Positions 9,789 to 19,147 are shown, counted from the first letter of the stretch. The stretch is 64,000 nucleotides of DNA from JACCXG01 sp963717745 (GCA_963717745.1 CAVQXJ010000013.1:930001-994000), one strand, 5' to 3'. The notes: generated from the sequence alone by a model not told the origin. Program-made: numbers and translations.

Positions 9789-10835
9789 TTACTTTTCTCG
9801 CTTGATGACCGGCGGTCTCTTGGCGGCGGGCGCGAGCGGCTTTCCGCGGCCGGCCGCCGGACGGACCGGCGGCGGGAAGCGCGTCATGCCGATGGCGCGC
9901 GCGCGTTCCCAGATGCGGTTGTCCAGGTCGGTGAGGATCTCGTCGAGCTGGCGCATTTCCGGGGGAAAGCTGATCGACCCGAACGGCTCGACGCGGCGGC
10001 CGACCACGTATTCGGCGTTGAGCGGACGCCAGCGGTAGAAGAACTGCTGGTTTTTGTCACGGATCTCCGCACGCAGCGCCTCGAGTTGTCGCAGCTTTGG
10101 ACCGGTGGCGGCAGCAGTGGAGGGCGCCATGAACCCCAGTCCCTCCATCAGCAGATCCGCGACGATGGTGTCGCCCGCTTCGTTGAGGTGGATGCCATTG
10201 TCGGTCAGCGGCGTGACCGCGCGCTGCATGGCCTCGCGGGTCGGCGTGAACAGATCGACGAACGCGACTTTCTCACGCCCCGCGACCGCGCGCATCGCCG
10301 CCGTGTACCGCTCGAGCTCTTTGTTGCGCCCCTCGACATCGACATGCACGAGCTGCGTCAGCGCCTCGTGGGCGATCGGCGAGACCAACGCCAGTCTCGG
10401 CGGGGTCTTGCCGTTGTAGGTCGCCGCGGCGTGGGTGCGCAGGTAGGTCTCGAGATCCCGCTCGAACTGCGCGACCCCGGCTTCGCCGCCGAACGATTCG
10501 CTGGCGCCGAAGAACGCCAGGATGACGTCGGCTTTCTGCTGCTGCAGGTGCTTGGAGGCGTCGCCGAAGTTCAACGGCCGGGGCTGCAGCGTCAGCGCGT
10601 CGCCGCTCCAGCCCAGATTGCGCACGCGCAGCTGCAGGTCCGGAAACCGCAGCATCAGCAGCGCCTCGAAATGATTGAAGTACTGCATCCGCTCGGCGAG
10701 GGTGTTGCCGATCAGCGCGATGGCGTCCCCCTTTCGCAGCTCGAGCGCCGGGGACTGCGCGCGGGCGGTGCCGAGTGCGCAACAGATGAGGAAGAGGCCC
10801 GTCAGGGGCCCAGACAGTCGTGTTCGGTGAGACAT
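9789..10835 (-). CDS. Secreted SGNH/GDSL-type hydrolase
   Basis: 348 residues from the ATG at 10835-10833; more upstream starts would only add a repeat-derived leader. A signal peptide (LTGLFLICCALGTARAQ) precedes a GDSL-like block I (KGDAIALIGNTLAERM, where the usual catalytic Ser region is altered to GNT), block II (VRNLGWSGDAL), block III (FFGASESFGG) and block V (DNGIHLNEAGDTIVA with the Asp/His pair). SGNH enzymes of this type deacetylate or de-esterify carbohydrates. The C-terminal extension (RDKNQQFFYRWRPLNAEYV) and the 2-bp spacing to the TIGR02604-type gene match the known neighbourhood of such pairs, sometimes fused, in Planctomycetes and Acidobacteria. Whether it is catalytically active is unclear because the nucleophile motif is not GDS. 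Confidence 0.8.
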   Translation of the reverse strand: MSHRTRLSGPLTGLFLICCALGTARAQSPALELRKGDAIALIGNTLAERMQYFNHFEALLMLRFPDLQLRVRNLGWSGDALTLQPRPLNFGDASKHLQQQKADVILAFFGASESFGGEAGVAQFERDLETYLRTHAAATYNGKTPPRLALVSPIAHEALTQLVHVDVEGRNKELERYTAAMRAVAGREKVAFVDLFTPTREAMQRAVTPLTDNGIHLNEAGDTIVADLLMEGLGFMAPSTAAATGPKLRQLEALRAEIRDKNQQFFYRWRPLNAEYVVGRRVEPFGSISFPPEMRQLDEILTDLDNRIWERARAIGMTRFPPPVRPAAGRGKPLAPAAKRPPVIKREK

Positions 10836-10864
10836 AGAGCGAGTGCCGGGGAACGATTTTACAC

Positions 10865-10887
10865 TCGCGAACCGCGGACCACCGACA
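10865..10887. repeat. Single repeat arm (CGCGAACC / GGACCACC words)
   Basis: A short arm mixing the CGCGAACC and GGACCAC words seen in elements A, B and G, placed between the start of the SGNH gene and the end of the kinase gene. No inverted partner is evident. It may be a decayed half of a paired element. Confidence 0.45.
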
Positions 10888-10893
10888 GCGAAG

Positions 10894-12109
10894 TTATCGC
10901 CCTGCTGAAACACGGGCGGGCCGCGTCGGGCGCTCTCCGGCCAGGCGCCAGAACTGGGCTTCGTTCAACAGCGTGATGCGATGGCCGCGTTCGCGCAGGC
11001 GCTTGATCTCCATCAGCTTGATCCCCCCGTCCCGGCCAGCCGCCTGCTGGACGTTGGGCCGGCCGCGCACCACCACGGTCGTGAGCATGGACGGGCTGCC
11101 GTGCACGACGGCGCCGGCGCGGCGCGCCGCGGCGATGGCGTCGGCGCGCCGCCGCGACAGGATGCCCGTGAACGCCAGGTGCACGCCCTTGAGCGATCGC
11201 AATGCGCCGGGCTTCAACGTCGCCGGCGGCGTCCGCAAGCGCGGCGATCAGCTCGTCGGCGCTCTCGTAGCGCTTGCGGCGCTCGCCGATGCAGCGGTAG
11301 ACGATCTCCTTGAGCTGATCGCTGCACGCGAGCCCGCGAACATCCTGCGGGCGCACCCGCTCCCGGGCATTCCCCCGCACGACCATCGCCAGCAGCTGTC
11401 CCACCTGAAACACGTCGTCTCGCGCCTGCCATTTCGGCGCGGCGCCGGCGATGATCTCGCTCGGCGCGGTCAGCGCGGTCATCGTCCTCACCGTGATGCC
11501 ACGCCCATCGCTCTGCTGCCGGACGATGCCGAAGTCGCCGAGCTTGAGGGTGCGTCCTTCACAGACGAAGACGTTCATCGGGGTGAGGTCCCGGTGCAGG
11601 AGCTGCCCGCGGTGCAGCTTGCCCAGGACCTGCAGGATCCCGGCGATCTCGCGGCGTGCCGCCGCTTCAGTCCAGCGCTTGCCGTCCTGCTCGAGGAACG
11701 CGGCGAGATCGCCGTGGCACGCGTACTCGAGCGCCAGGTAGTAGAGGACGCGGCCGTCGGGCCGCATCAGCGGAAACATGTCGAAGAGGCGAATGGCCCG
11801 GGGATGGCCGCCGAGCAGCTTGCCGAAATACGCCTCGCGCACCCAGCCATCGATGCTGTCGCTGACCTTGATGCAGACCGTCGCCGGGACCGCGGTCGAG
11901 CGCCCGAGCCGCGCCGCGAGATAGGCCTCGCCGAATCCGCCCTTGCCGACCTGGCGATCGATCCGGTAGCGGAGGCCGGTCTCGGGGCTGGCGATCACCT
12001 GGTCCGGGACGAGGAGGTGCTTCGCCGTCGTGTCGGGGACGTGGATGGAGCGGGTCCGGCGCGTGGTCCTGGCCGACGCGGTGTTCGGTTGGGTCAACGA
12101 TGGCGGCAT
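10894..12109 (-). CDS. Ser/Thr protein kinase with C-terminal BRCT domain (one frame change)
   Basis: About 404 residues once a frame change near 11220 is bridged. The N-terminal Hanks-type kinase is complete: glycine loop GKGGFGEAY, lysine in VCIKV, HRDLTPMNV catalytic loop, DFG, and APSE closing the activation segment. The kinase ends with the usual RYESADELIAALA helix. The other frame then continues LKPGALRSLKGVHLAFTGILSRRR ... KLMEIKRLRERGHRITLLNEAQFW, a BRCT fold of the type found at the end of NAD-dependent DNA ligase. No transmembrane segment is visible, so the protein should be cytosolic. The join is a one-base surplus, so a single fusion protein is likely. A kinase tied to a phosphopeptide- or DNA-binding module is unusual in bacteria; the target is unknown. 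It is divergent from the TonB transporter gene. Confidence 0.75.
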
Positions 12110-12132
12110 CGAGTGTAAGAGGTGAGCATAAC

Positions 12133-12294
12133 CCGGTCCGCGGACCGCAGTTCGCGGGCTCGCGGGTTCACGGGTTCGCGGGTTCGATTCGGGTAATTAG
12201 AAGGTCTGTTGCCGGTCCAAGCGGCTCGTTGCCTCTCTCTAGCCGCGCCCGCGAATCGCGAACCCGCGAACCGCGAACCCGCGGACCGCGGACT
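12133..12294. repeat. Paired inverted tandem-word element B (CGCGGGTT-type)
   Basis: Arm 1 (12133-12194) repeats CGCGGGTT and begins with GGTCCGCGGACCG. Arm 2 (12243-12294) is the inverse, with words CGCGAACC and a closing GCGGACCGCGGAC. The spacer 12195-12242 is about 48 bp. Unlike most elements here, it lies between two divergent start codons (12109 minus and 12409 plus), where a transcription terminator would not be expected. Near-identical single arms occur at 28843-28872 and 35745-35780. Confidence 0.7.
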
Positions 12295-12408
12295 GGGTGA
12301 CTAACCTCATCGATCCAACCTGTGATATAGCCTGTCCACCCAGACTGGTACCGGTTCCACGATTCGACGAACTCCCGTTCAATTCAGACAACGGCGGAGG
12401 CCGCGACG

Positions 12409-15400
12409 ATGATGAGCGTTGTGCGTTCACAGGTGCTCGGTGTGCTCTGTGCTCTGCTGCTGGTTGTGCCGGCAGGCTGGGCACAGACGGTCAGCGGAAC
12501 CATCCTCGGCAGCGTCACGGACCCCACCGGGGCCGTGATTTCCAACACGAAGGTCACCCTCGTCAACGAGGGGACTGGTTTGACCCGCACGGTCACCACC
12601 GACTCCAACGGCGAATATGTCGCGCCGTCGCTCCCCACAGGCCGCTATACGGTGATGTCGGAAATCACCGGGTTCAAGACCCTGACCATGTCGAACGTCG
12701 AGGTCGGCGTCGACCAGCGCGTGCGCATCGACCTCAAGCTCGAGGTCGGCGCGATGACCGAATCGGTCAGCATCACCGCCGAGACCCCGCTGCTGCAGAC
12801 CTCGTCGTCCGAGCTCGGCACCACCGTCGGCGATGAGCAGATCGAAGCGCTGCCGCTCAACGGCCGGAACTTCGTCAACCTGACGCGCACCGTGCCCGGA
12901 GTGCTCCGCGGCATCCCCGGGGCCAACATCGACGGCGCCGGCAGCCTCGCCTGGCGGGCCTCGGCCTCGTTCTCCGCCAACGGCCAGCGCGCCCGCGACA
13001 ACAACTTCATGCTCGACGGCGTGGACAACAACGAAACCTGGCTCCAGACCGTGGTCATCTTCCCGAGCGTCGACGCGCTCGACGAGTTCAAGCTCCAGAC
13101 CTCGACCTACTCCGCGGAGTTCGGCCAATCGCTCGGCGGCGTGGTCAATCTGCAGATCAAGTCGGGCACCAACGCCTTCCGGGGCAGCGGCTTCGAGTTC
13201 CATCGCAACGACGCGTTCGACGCCAACAACTTCTTCAACAACCGGGCGAACCGGCCGAAGCCGGACTTCAAGCAGAACCAGTTCGGCGGCACCCTCGGCG
13301 GCCCGGTGTTCAAGGACCGGACCTTCTTCTTCGCCAGCTATCAGGGGCATCGCGAGACGCAGGGCCAGACCTTCCTCTCGACCGTGCCGACCACGGCGAT
13401 GCGCGGCGGGGACTTCTCGGCGCTGACGCGCATCATCTATGATCCGTCCACCGGTCAGCCATTTCCCGGCAACGTGATTCCAGGCGGCCGGATCGACTCG
13501 GTGGCGCGCAACATCCTGACCCAGCTCTATCCCGAGCCGAACACCGCCGGCACCGTCGGGCCCGTCGGGCAGACCATCAACAATTACCTGATCAACCCGA
13601 TCAAAGAGCGGCAGGACAACCAGTTCGACTTCAAGTTCGATCACAACCTGGCGTCGAGCAACCGCTTCTTCGCGCGCTACAGCTACCAGAAGACGCACCG
13701 CCTGCAGCCGGCGACGCTGCCGCACGGCGATGCCGGCGCGACCTTCGGCGCCGGCGACGGCAACATCAAGGGGCAGAGCTTCGCCTTCAACGACACCCAG
13801 ACGCTCAGCAACAGCTGGCTGAACGAATTCCGCTTCGGGTGGTCGTCGATCAAGTTCCTGATGACGCCGATCGACTTCGGGACCAATCCGGCGCAGGCGG
13901 TCGGCCTGCCCGGCATCAACCTGAACTCGGTGACCTCGGCGATGACCCAGCTCGGGTTCCAGAACATCCGCAACCTGGGCGCCAACAGCAACCAGCCGCT
14001 CATCACCAACCAGAACGACTTCCAGATCTTCGACAGCGTGACCCGCAGCACCGGCCGCCACACGCTGAAAGCCGGGGGCAGCCTGACCCTGCGCTCCCGC
14101 GAAATCCTCAACGCCGACACCATCGTCGGCAACTTCAGCTTCAACAACAACATGACGTCGAACTGCGCCGGGCAGGGTGCCGGCTGCACCGTGAACAGCG
14201 CCACCGGGTTCGACGTGGCCAGCTTCATGCTCGGCCTGGTCAACGCGAAGAACCGCAACCTCTTCGACGCCGGCACCTACACCGAGAAGCGCCCCGAAAT
14301 CGCCACCTACATCCAGGACGATTTCCGCGCCACCGCACGGCTCACCGTGAACATGGGCCTGCGCTATGACATCTATCCGCCGTGGATCGAGGTCAACGAC
14401 CTGCAGTCGAACTTCGACGTGACCACCGGCAAGTTCGTGATCGCCTCGGACGACGCGACGATGGGCGGCGTGAAGGTGGGACGGTACCTCCAGACCTATT
14501 CGAAGAAGAACCTCGGGCCGCGGTTCGGCTTCGCCTACGACATCGACGGCAGCGGCAAGAACCTGGTGCGCGGCGGCTTCGGGTTGTTCTGGAACTTCTC
14601 GCCGGGCGGCACCTCGTCTTCGAAAGCCCAGAACCCGCCGTTCCTGCAGTCCACGTCGCTGAATCCGACGCCGACCGCGTACGGCAACAACCTGCTGCTC
14701 TCGACCGGCCTGCCGGCGCCTCCCGGCGTCGACCCGAACCGCGCCGCCGCCGGCGCGACCCGCTCGGTCTTCGACATCAACTTCCGCGACGCCTACGCGC
14801 GGCAGTGGAACGTCAACTACCAGCGCAGCCTGGGCCGCAACTACATGGCTGAAGTCGCCTACGTCGGCTCGCAGGGCCGCCAGATGGTGATCAAGGTCGA
14901 CATCAACCAGGCGCGGCCGGTGGTCGGGGTCAGCGATGCGAACGTGAATCGCCCGTTCATCACCCTGGCGCCCGCGGTGCGATCGCTCAGCCAGTCACAG
15001 AGCATCGGCGAGGTCGACTACAACGGCCTGCTGTTCAAATTCCAGCGCCGCTTCGCCAACAATTTCTCGTTCCTGAACTCGTACACGTTCGGCAAGTCGA
15101 TGGACTACGCGTCGGACAACGAGGCGGGGATCACCAACAATCTCGACCTCGACTACAACTGGGGGCCGTCGGACTATGACGTGCGGCACACGCTGTCCTC
15201 GAGCTGGATCTACGAGCTGCCCTGGGCCCGCAATCACGTCTACGGCGGGTGGCAGATGAGCGGCATCCTGTATCTGCGCGGCGGGCTGCCGTTGACGGTC
15301 ACCCAGGCCCAGGGGGTGGCATCGACCGGCACCGGCAACCGGCCCAACCAGGTGTGCAGCGGCAAACTGGACACGCCGACCATCGACCGCTGGTTCGATA

Positions 15401-15708
15401 CCTCGTGCTTCGTGGCCATCACCGAGCCGACCGGCACCTACGGCGACACCCGCCGCGGCAGCATCCGCGGCCCGGGGTCGTTCAACATCGACGCCTCGCT
15501 GATCAAAAACACCCGCATCGGCCACATCCAGACCGAGCTGCGGATCGAGGCGTTCAACCTGCTGAACCATCCGCAGTTCACCAACCCGAACACCACCATC
15601 GGCAACGCCTCGGTCGGGATCATCTCGGCGATGCTGTCGAGCCCCTCCTGCTCGCTGTGCGGCACGACCGAGCGGCAGGTGCAGTTGGGGCTGAAAGTGA
15701 AGTTCTGA
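12409..15708 (+). CDS. Oar-like TonB-dependent outer-membrane transporter with carboxypeptidase-regulatory N-domain
   Basis: 1099 residues in one unbroken frame. A signal peptide ends near GWAQ at about residue 26. A carboxypeptidase regulatory-like beta domain (SGTILGSVTDPTGAVISN, about 30-115) follows. The plug (about 125-250) has ALPLNGRNFVNLTRTVPGV and MLDGVDNNETW, then a large TonB beta-barrel ends in the aromatic LKVKF, typical of a BamA-recognised last strand. This architecture is expanded in Acidobacteria and is thought to import oligosaccharides or other large ligands, but no ligand can be assigned. The start is supported by a GGAGG about 8 bases before the ATG. The following genes on the same strand encode sugar-modifying enzymes, which fits a carbohydrate role, though a paired repeat element separates them. 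Confidence 0.92.
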   Translation: MMSVVRSQVLGVLCALLLVVPAGWAQTVSGTILGSVTDPTGAVISNTKVTLVNEGTGLTRTVTTDSNGEYVAPSLPTGRYTVMSEITGFKTLTMSNVEVGVDQRVRIDLKLEVGAMTESVSITAETPLLQTSSSELGTTVGDEQIEALPLNGRNFVNLTRTVPGVLRGIPGANIDGAGSLAWRASASFSANGQRARDNNFMLDGVDNNETWLQTVVIFPSVDALDEFKLQTSTYSAEFGQSLGGVVNLQIKSGTNAFRGSGFEFHRNDAFDANNFFNNRANRPKPDFKQNQFGGTLGGPVFKDRTFFFASYQGHRETQGQTFLSTVPTTAMRGGDFSALTRIIYDPSTGQPFPGNVIPGGRIDSVARNILTQLYPEPNTAGTVGPVGQTINNYLINPIKERQDNQFDFKFDHNLASSNRFFARYSYQKTHRLQPATLPHGDAGATFGAGDGNIKGQSFAFNDTQTLSNSWLNEFRFGWSSIKFLMTPIDFGTNPAQAVGLPGINLNSVTSAMTQLGFQNIRNLGANSNQPLITNQNDFQIFDSVTRSTGRHTLKAGGSLTLRSREILNADTIVGNFSFNNNMTSNCAGQGAGCTVNSATGFDVASFMLGLVNAKNRNLFDAGTYTEKRPEIATYIQDDFRATARLTVNMGLRYDIYPPWIEVNDLQSNFDVTTGKFVIASDDATMGGVKVGRYLQTYSKKNLGPRFGFAYDIDGSGKNLVRGGFGLFWNFSPGGTSSSKAQNPPFLQSTSLNPTPTAYGNNLLLSTGLPAPPGVDPNRAAAGATRSVFDINFRDAYARQWNVNYQRSLGRNYMAEVAYVGSQGRQMVIKVDINQARPVVGVSDANVNRPFITLAPAVRSLSQSQSIGEVDYNGLLFKFQRRFANNFSFLNSYTFGKSMDYASDNEAGITNNLDLDYNWGPSDYDVRHTLSSSWIYELPWARNHVYGGWQMSGILYLRGGLPLTVTQAQGVASTGTGNRPNQVCSGKLDTPTIDRWFDTSCFVAITEPTGTYGDTRRGSIRGPGSFNIDASLIKNTRIGHIQTELRIEAFNLLNHPQFTNPNTTIGNASVGIISAMLSSPSCSLCGTTERQVQLGLKVKF

Positions 15709-15800
15709 TGCTGCTCGGTTGCCGCGCTCCAGCGCCCACTGGCTCGCGGCAACCGGGTGCTCTCAGCGGCAACCGGGATTATTCGGTGGCCGGTGATCTT

Positions 15801-15878
15801 TTACAGGAGGGCCAGGAGTTCAGGAGGACACCAATAATTTTCTTCTTCCTCCTGATCTCTCTCCTGGCCCTCCTGTTT
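15801..15878. repeat. Paired inverted tandem-word element C (CAGGAGGG-type)
   Basis: Arm 1 contains ACAGGAGGGCCAGGAG (15803-15818) followed by CAGGAGGA. Arm 2 holds the exact inverse CTCCTGGCCCTCCTGT (15861-15876) preceded by CTTCCTCCTG. Together they form a perfect 16-bp stem, an interior loop and a second stem of about 8 bp. T-rich sequence flanks the stem. It follows the TonB transporter gene and could terminate its transcript. Confidence 0.7.
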
Positions 15879-15997
15879 AAAGTTCACAGGCCATCAGCGA
15901 GTTGCCCATCCGCGTCTGAAAGCACCCCGAATGCCGCGAGGCCAGTGGGGCGGCTGGAGTGGCGACCGGGCAAAGTCGCGAGGTATCCTGATCGGAA

Positions 15998-17037
15998 ATG
16001 AGCGCACGCTATAACGTCGGCATCATCGGCTACAGCTGGGCGGCGACCGCCCATATCGGAGCCATCAACGCCACCTCTCGTGGCATCGTCACGGACGTCT
16101 TCTCGTCGCGGCCGCTCGATGCCGCCGAGCTCAGTCAGCGGCACGGCTGTCCGATCCGGGTGCACTCGGACCTCGCGGCCATGCTCGGCGACCCGCGCCT
16201 TCAGGTGGTCGACATCACCGGCTATCCGGATCAGCACGCGCGGCAGTTCATCGCCGCGGTGCAGGCCGGGAAGCACGTCATCATCGAGAAGCCGCTCGCG
16301 ATCGAGTGGGCCGATATCCTCGAGATGAAGGCGGCGCTGGCCAAGAGCCGCGTGCGCACCTGCGTCTGCTTCGAGTGCCGCTACTCGTCGCAGTTCCTGG
16401 CGACCAAGGCGGTCATCGACGCCGGGCTGCTCGGATCGCTGCACTACGGCGAGATCGACTACTACCACGGGATCGGCCCGTGGTACGGGCAGTACCGCTG
16501 GAACACCAAGCGCGAGCTTGGCGGCAGCGCGCTGCTGACCGCGGGATGCCACGCGCTCGACGCGCTGCTGCTGTGCATGGGCAGCGACGTCGAGGAGGTC
16601 ACCAGCTACGCCACCCAGAGCGCAAACCCGGTCTTCCAGGCCTACGAGTACCCGACCTCGTCCACATCCATCTTGAAGTTCAAGAATGGGGCCTTGGGCA
16701 AGTGCGCCGCGATCGTGGACTGTCTGCAGCCCTACTACTTTCACACCCACCTGGTCGGCAGCGAGGGCAGCCTGCTCGACAGCAAGTTCCACTCGCAGAA
16801 GCTGGCCGGATTGAATCGCGCCGCGTGGAGCCAGCTGTCGATGAAGATGCTCGACAGCGGCGATGTCGCCGACCATCCGTATCAGACGCAGTTCCAGGCG
16901 TTCTTCGACGCGCTGGATCGCGGCGAGGAGATGCCGCTCACCAGCTTCGCCGACGGCTTCGCGACCCACGGATCATCGCGGCCGCCGATCGATCGGCGAA
17001 GGAGGGAAAAGCGGTGAGGGTGCAGGAGATGGAGTGA
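15998..17037 (+). CDS. Gfo/Idh/MocA-family oxidoreductase (frame change near the end)
   Basis: About 346 residues. The N-terminal NAD(P)-binding fold starts VGIIGYSWAATAHIGAIN, the catalytic lysine lies in HVIIEKPLAIEWAD (EKP motif), and the C-terminal domain has GGSALLTAGCHALDALLL with the usual Asp/His pair. Family members oxidise or reduce sugars and cyclitols. In the sequence as given, the frame is lost near 16970, but the other frame continues RIIAAADRSAKEGKAVRV, the standard end of the family, so one base appears to be missing. It leads a same-strand trio with a PIG-L deacetylase and a NagB-like isomerase, suggesting catabolism of an N-acetylated or amino sugar. The substrate is not readable. 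Confidence 0.87.
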
Positions 17038-17039
17038 CG

Positions 17040-17233
17040 TCAAATCCCAAGCTCCAAGCTCCAAATCCCAACCACTCCCAACTCCCAAGGCCCAAAGGTA
17101 AATCCCAACTCCCAAAGACCAACCTTTCTCTGCCCAGGTTTTGGATTTGCGATTGGGATTTCGAAGGGGATTTGGCTTTGGGATTTGGCAGTTGGGAGTG
17201 GTTGGAGCTTGGGATTTGGAGCTTGGGATTTGA
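17040..17233. repeat. Paired inverted tandem-word element D (CCAAGCT/CCCAACT-type)
   Basis: Arm 1 (17040 to about 17115) is made of seven-base words such as CAAGCTC and CCCAACT. Arm 2 (about 17152-17233) is the inverse. The outer 18 bases TCAAATCCCAAGCTCCAA pair exactly, and CCAACCACTCCCAACT also recurs inverted. The spacer is about 35 bp and T-rich. The element starts 3 bp after the oxidoreductase stop and ends 16 bp before the next start codon, so it fills nearly the whole gap between two co-directional genes. Confidence 0.75.
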
Positions 17234-17248
17234 CATAAGCTCTCCCGA

Positions 17249-18046
17249 ATGCCCCGAGCGCTCGCCATCGCCGCCCACCCCGACGACATCGAATTCGTCA
17301 TGGCCGGCACCCTGCTGCTGCTCGGCGACGCCGGGTGGGAGCTGCACTACCTGAATCTGTCCACCGGCAATCTCGGCAGCACCACGATGACGCCGGCGCG
17401 AACCGCGCGGGTCCGGCGCGGCGAGGCGCAGGCCGCGGCGAAGCGGCTCGGCGCCACCTGGCATCCGCCGTTCTGCAACGACGTCGAGATCTTCTACGAC
17501 GCGCGGGCGCTCCGGCGTCTCGGGGCGGTGATCCGCGAGGTGGCGCCCGACGTGATCCTCACGCACTCGCCCCAGGACTACATGGAGGATCACATGAACA
17601 CCAGCCGCCTGGCGGTGTCGGCCGCGTTCGTCCGCGCGATGCCGGGATACCGGACGAGGCCGCCGCGAACAGCCACGGAGCGGCCGGTCACCATCTACCA
17701 CGCCAACCCGCACGGGCTCCGCGATCAGTTGCGCCGGCGGGTGCATCCGGGCGCGTTCGTCGATACCACCAGCGTGCACGCGCGCAAGCGGGCGGCGCTC
17801 GAGTGCCACGCCAGCCAGGGCGGATTTCTCGACACCACCCAGGGCATGAACAGCTACCTCAGGACCATGGACGATGAGAGCCGCACGGTGGGGAAGATGT
17901 CCGGCCGATTCAGGCACGCGGAGGGCTGGCGCCGCCATCTGCACTGGGGCTTCTGCGACGCCGATCGCGATCCGCTGCGCGACGCGCTCGGGCGCAGATA
18001 TCTGATCAACCGGACTTACGAGAGGTCGCTCGAACATGGCGCGTAG
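17249..18046 (+). CDS. PIG-L family deacetylase
   Basis: 265 residues of the LmbE/PIG-L zinc-dependent N-acetyl-sugar deacetylase family. The N-terminal AIAAHPDDIEFVMAGT carries the His-Pro-Asp-Asp metal site, and THSPQDYMEDHMNTSRL provides the third metal-binding histidine. Relatives remove acetyl from N-acetylglucosamine groups on small molecules (BshB, MshB, chitin oligomers). The 11-bp overlap with the next gene (NagB-like) indicates coupled translation and a shared pathway: deacetylation of an amino sugar followed by isomerisation or deamination. The protein lacks a signal peptide and should be cytoplasmic. Confidence 0.9.
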   Translation: MPRALAIAAHPDDIEFVMAGTLLLLGDAGWELHYLNLSTGNLGSTTMTPARTARVRRGEAQAAAKRLGATWHPPFCNDVEIFYDARALRRLGAVIREVAPDVILTHSPQDYMEDHMNTSRLAVSAAFVRAMPGYRTRPPRTATERPVTIYHANPHGLRDQLRRRVHPGAFVDTTSVHARKRAALECHASQGGFLDTTQGMNSYLRTMDDESRTVGKMSGRFRHAEGWRRHLHWGFCDADRDPLRDALGRRYLINRTYERSLEHGA

Positions 18047-18974
18047 ACTGAGCGCAATCGCCTCGGACTGGTGGGACTACACCACGCTGGACCCCGACGT
18101 CATCGAGGAAGCGGCGCGCCTGACGCCTCGCGATCTCTTGCGGCTGTCGAGGCCGGGCTTCCGCGTGGTGTTCTACGACACCCTCGAGGACTTCTACGTC
18201 GCGGAAGCGCTCGAGTATGTCGACGCGTGGCGGCAGAGCACCGATGACGCACCGGTGGGGATCTGCGGTCCGATCGGTCCGACCGAGCAGCTGCCACTCG
18301 TGGCGCGAATCGTCAACGCGCTCGATCTCGACGTTCGCAGCGGACATTTCTGGGGCATGGACGAGTGGTTCGACGTCGGGACCGGCAGGGAAGTCGCGGT
18401 CTCACACCCATTGAGCTTCGAGCGGGCGGATCGCGAGTTGTGCTTCAGCCGGATCCGCCGCGGGCTGCGCATGCCGGATGCGCACCTGCACTTCCCCAAG
18501 GCCGACACCGCCGGCTACCGCCGCTCGTGGGACGCCGGCGTGCGATGCGCGGTCATGCAGGGCGGACAAGGGGACGTGAAGCATTGGGCGTTCAACGATC
18601 CGCTGCCGCGGCGGGGCCGTTACAAGGATGCGCCGCCGTCCCCGGCCGAGTACCGCAAGCTGGCGACGCGGGTCGTCGATCTCCACCCGCTGACCATCGC
18701 CCAGAACGCCCGCACCAGCGGCGGCGGCAACATCTCGATGGTCCCGACCAAGGCGATCAGCGTCGGGCCGGTCGAGACCTGGAAAGCCGAGAAGGTGTCG
18801 ATCTGGCACGCCGGCCACCACGACAACCCGTTCGGTCAGCGCCTGACCGCCCTGATGATCTCGAAGCGCATGGTCGATACCGCGGTGCCGATGTCGCTGC
18901 TGGCCGACCATCCCAACGTGCAGTTCAACTACTTCCGGGGTGGGATTGGATCGTGCGACGTGGAGATGCACTGA
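18036..18974 (+). CDS. NagB-like glucosamine-6-phosphate isomerase/deaminase family protein
   Basis: 312 residues, longer than classic NagB (about 266). NagB-fold signatures include VGICGPIGPTEQLPLVARIV, HFWGMDEWFDV (corresponding to the NagB active-site NMDEY region) and SLLADHPNVQFNYF near the end. The GGxGxxGHIAFN motif of true NagB is replaced by VMQGGQGDVKHWAFNDP, retaining a Gly-rich loop, a His and the AFN. NagB converts glucosamine-6-phosphate to fructose-6-phosphate and ammonia. The divergence suggests a related amino-sugar ester as substrate. It overlaps the PIG-L gene by 11 bp. No sugar kinase gene is adjacent. Confidence 0.82.
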   Translation: MARRLSAIASDWWDYTTLDPDVIEEAARLTPRDLLRLSRPGFRVVFYDTLEDFYVAEALEYVDAWRQSTDDAPVGICGPIGPTEQLPLVARIVNALDLDVRSGHFWGMDEWFDVGTGREVAVSHPLSFERADRELCFSRIRRGLRMPDAHLHFPKADTAGYRRSWDAGVRCAVMQGGQGDVKHWAFNDPLPRRGRYKDAPPSPAEYRKLATRVVDLHPLTIAQNARTSGGGNISMVPTKAISVGPVETWKAEKVSIWHAGHHDNPFGQRLTALMISKRMVDTAVPMSLLADHPNVQFNYFRGGIGSCDVEMH

Positions 18975-18987
18975 CGATGTCTCTTGT

Positions 18988-19147
<160 letters not shown>

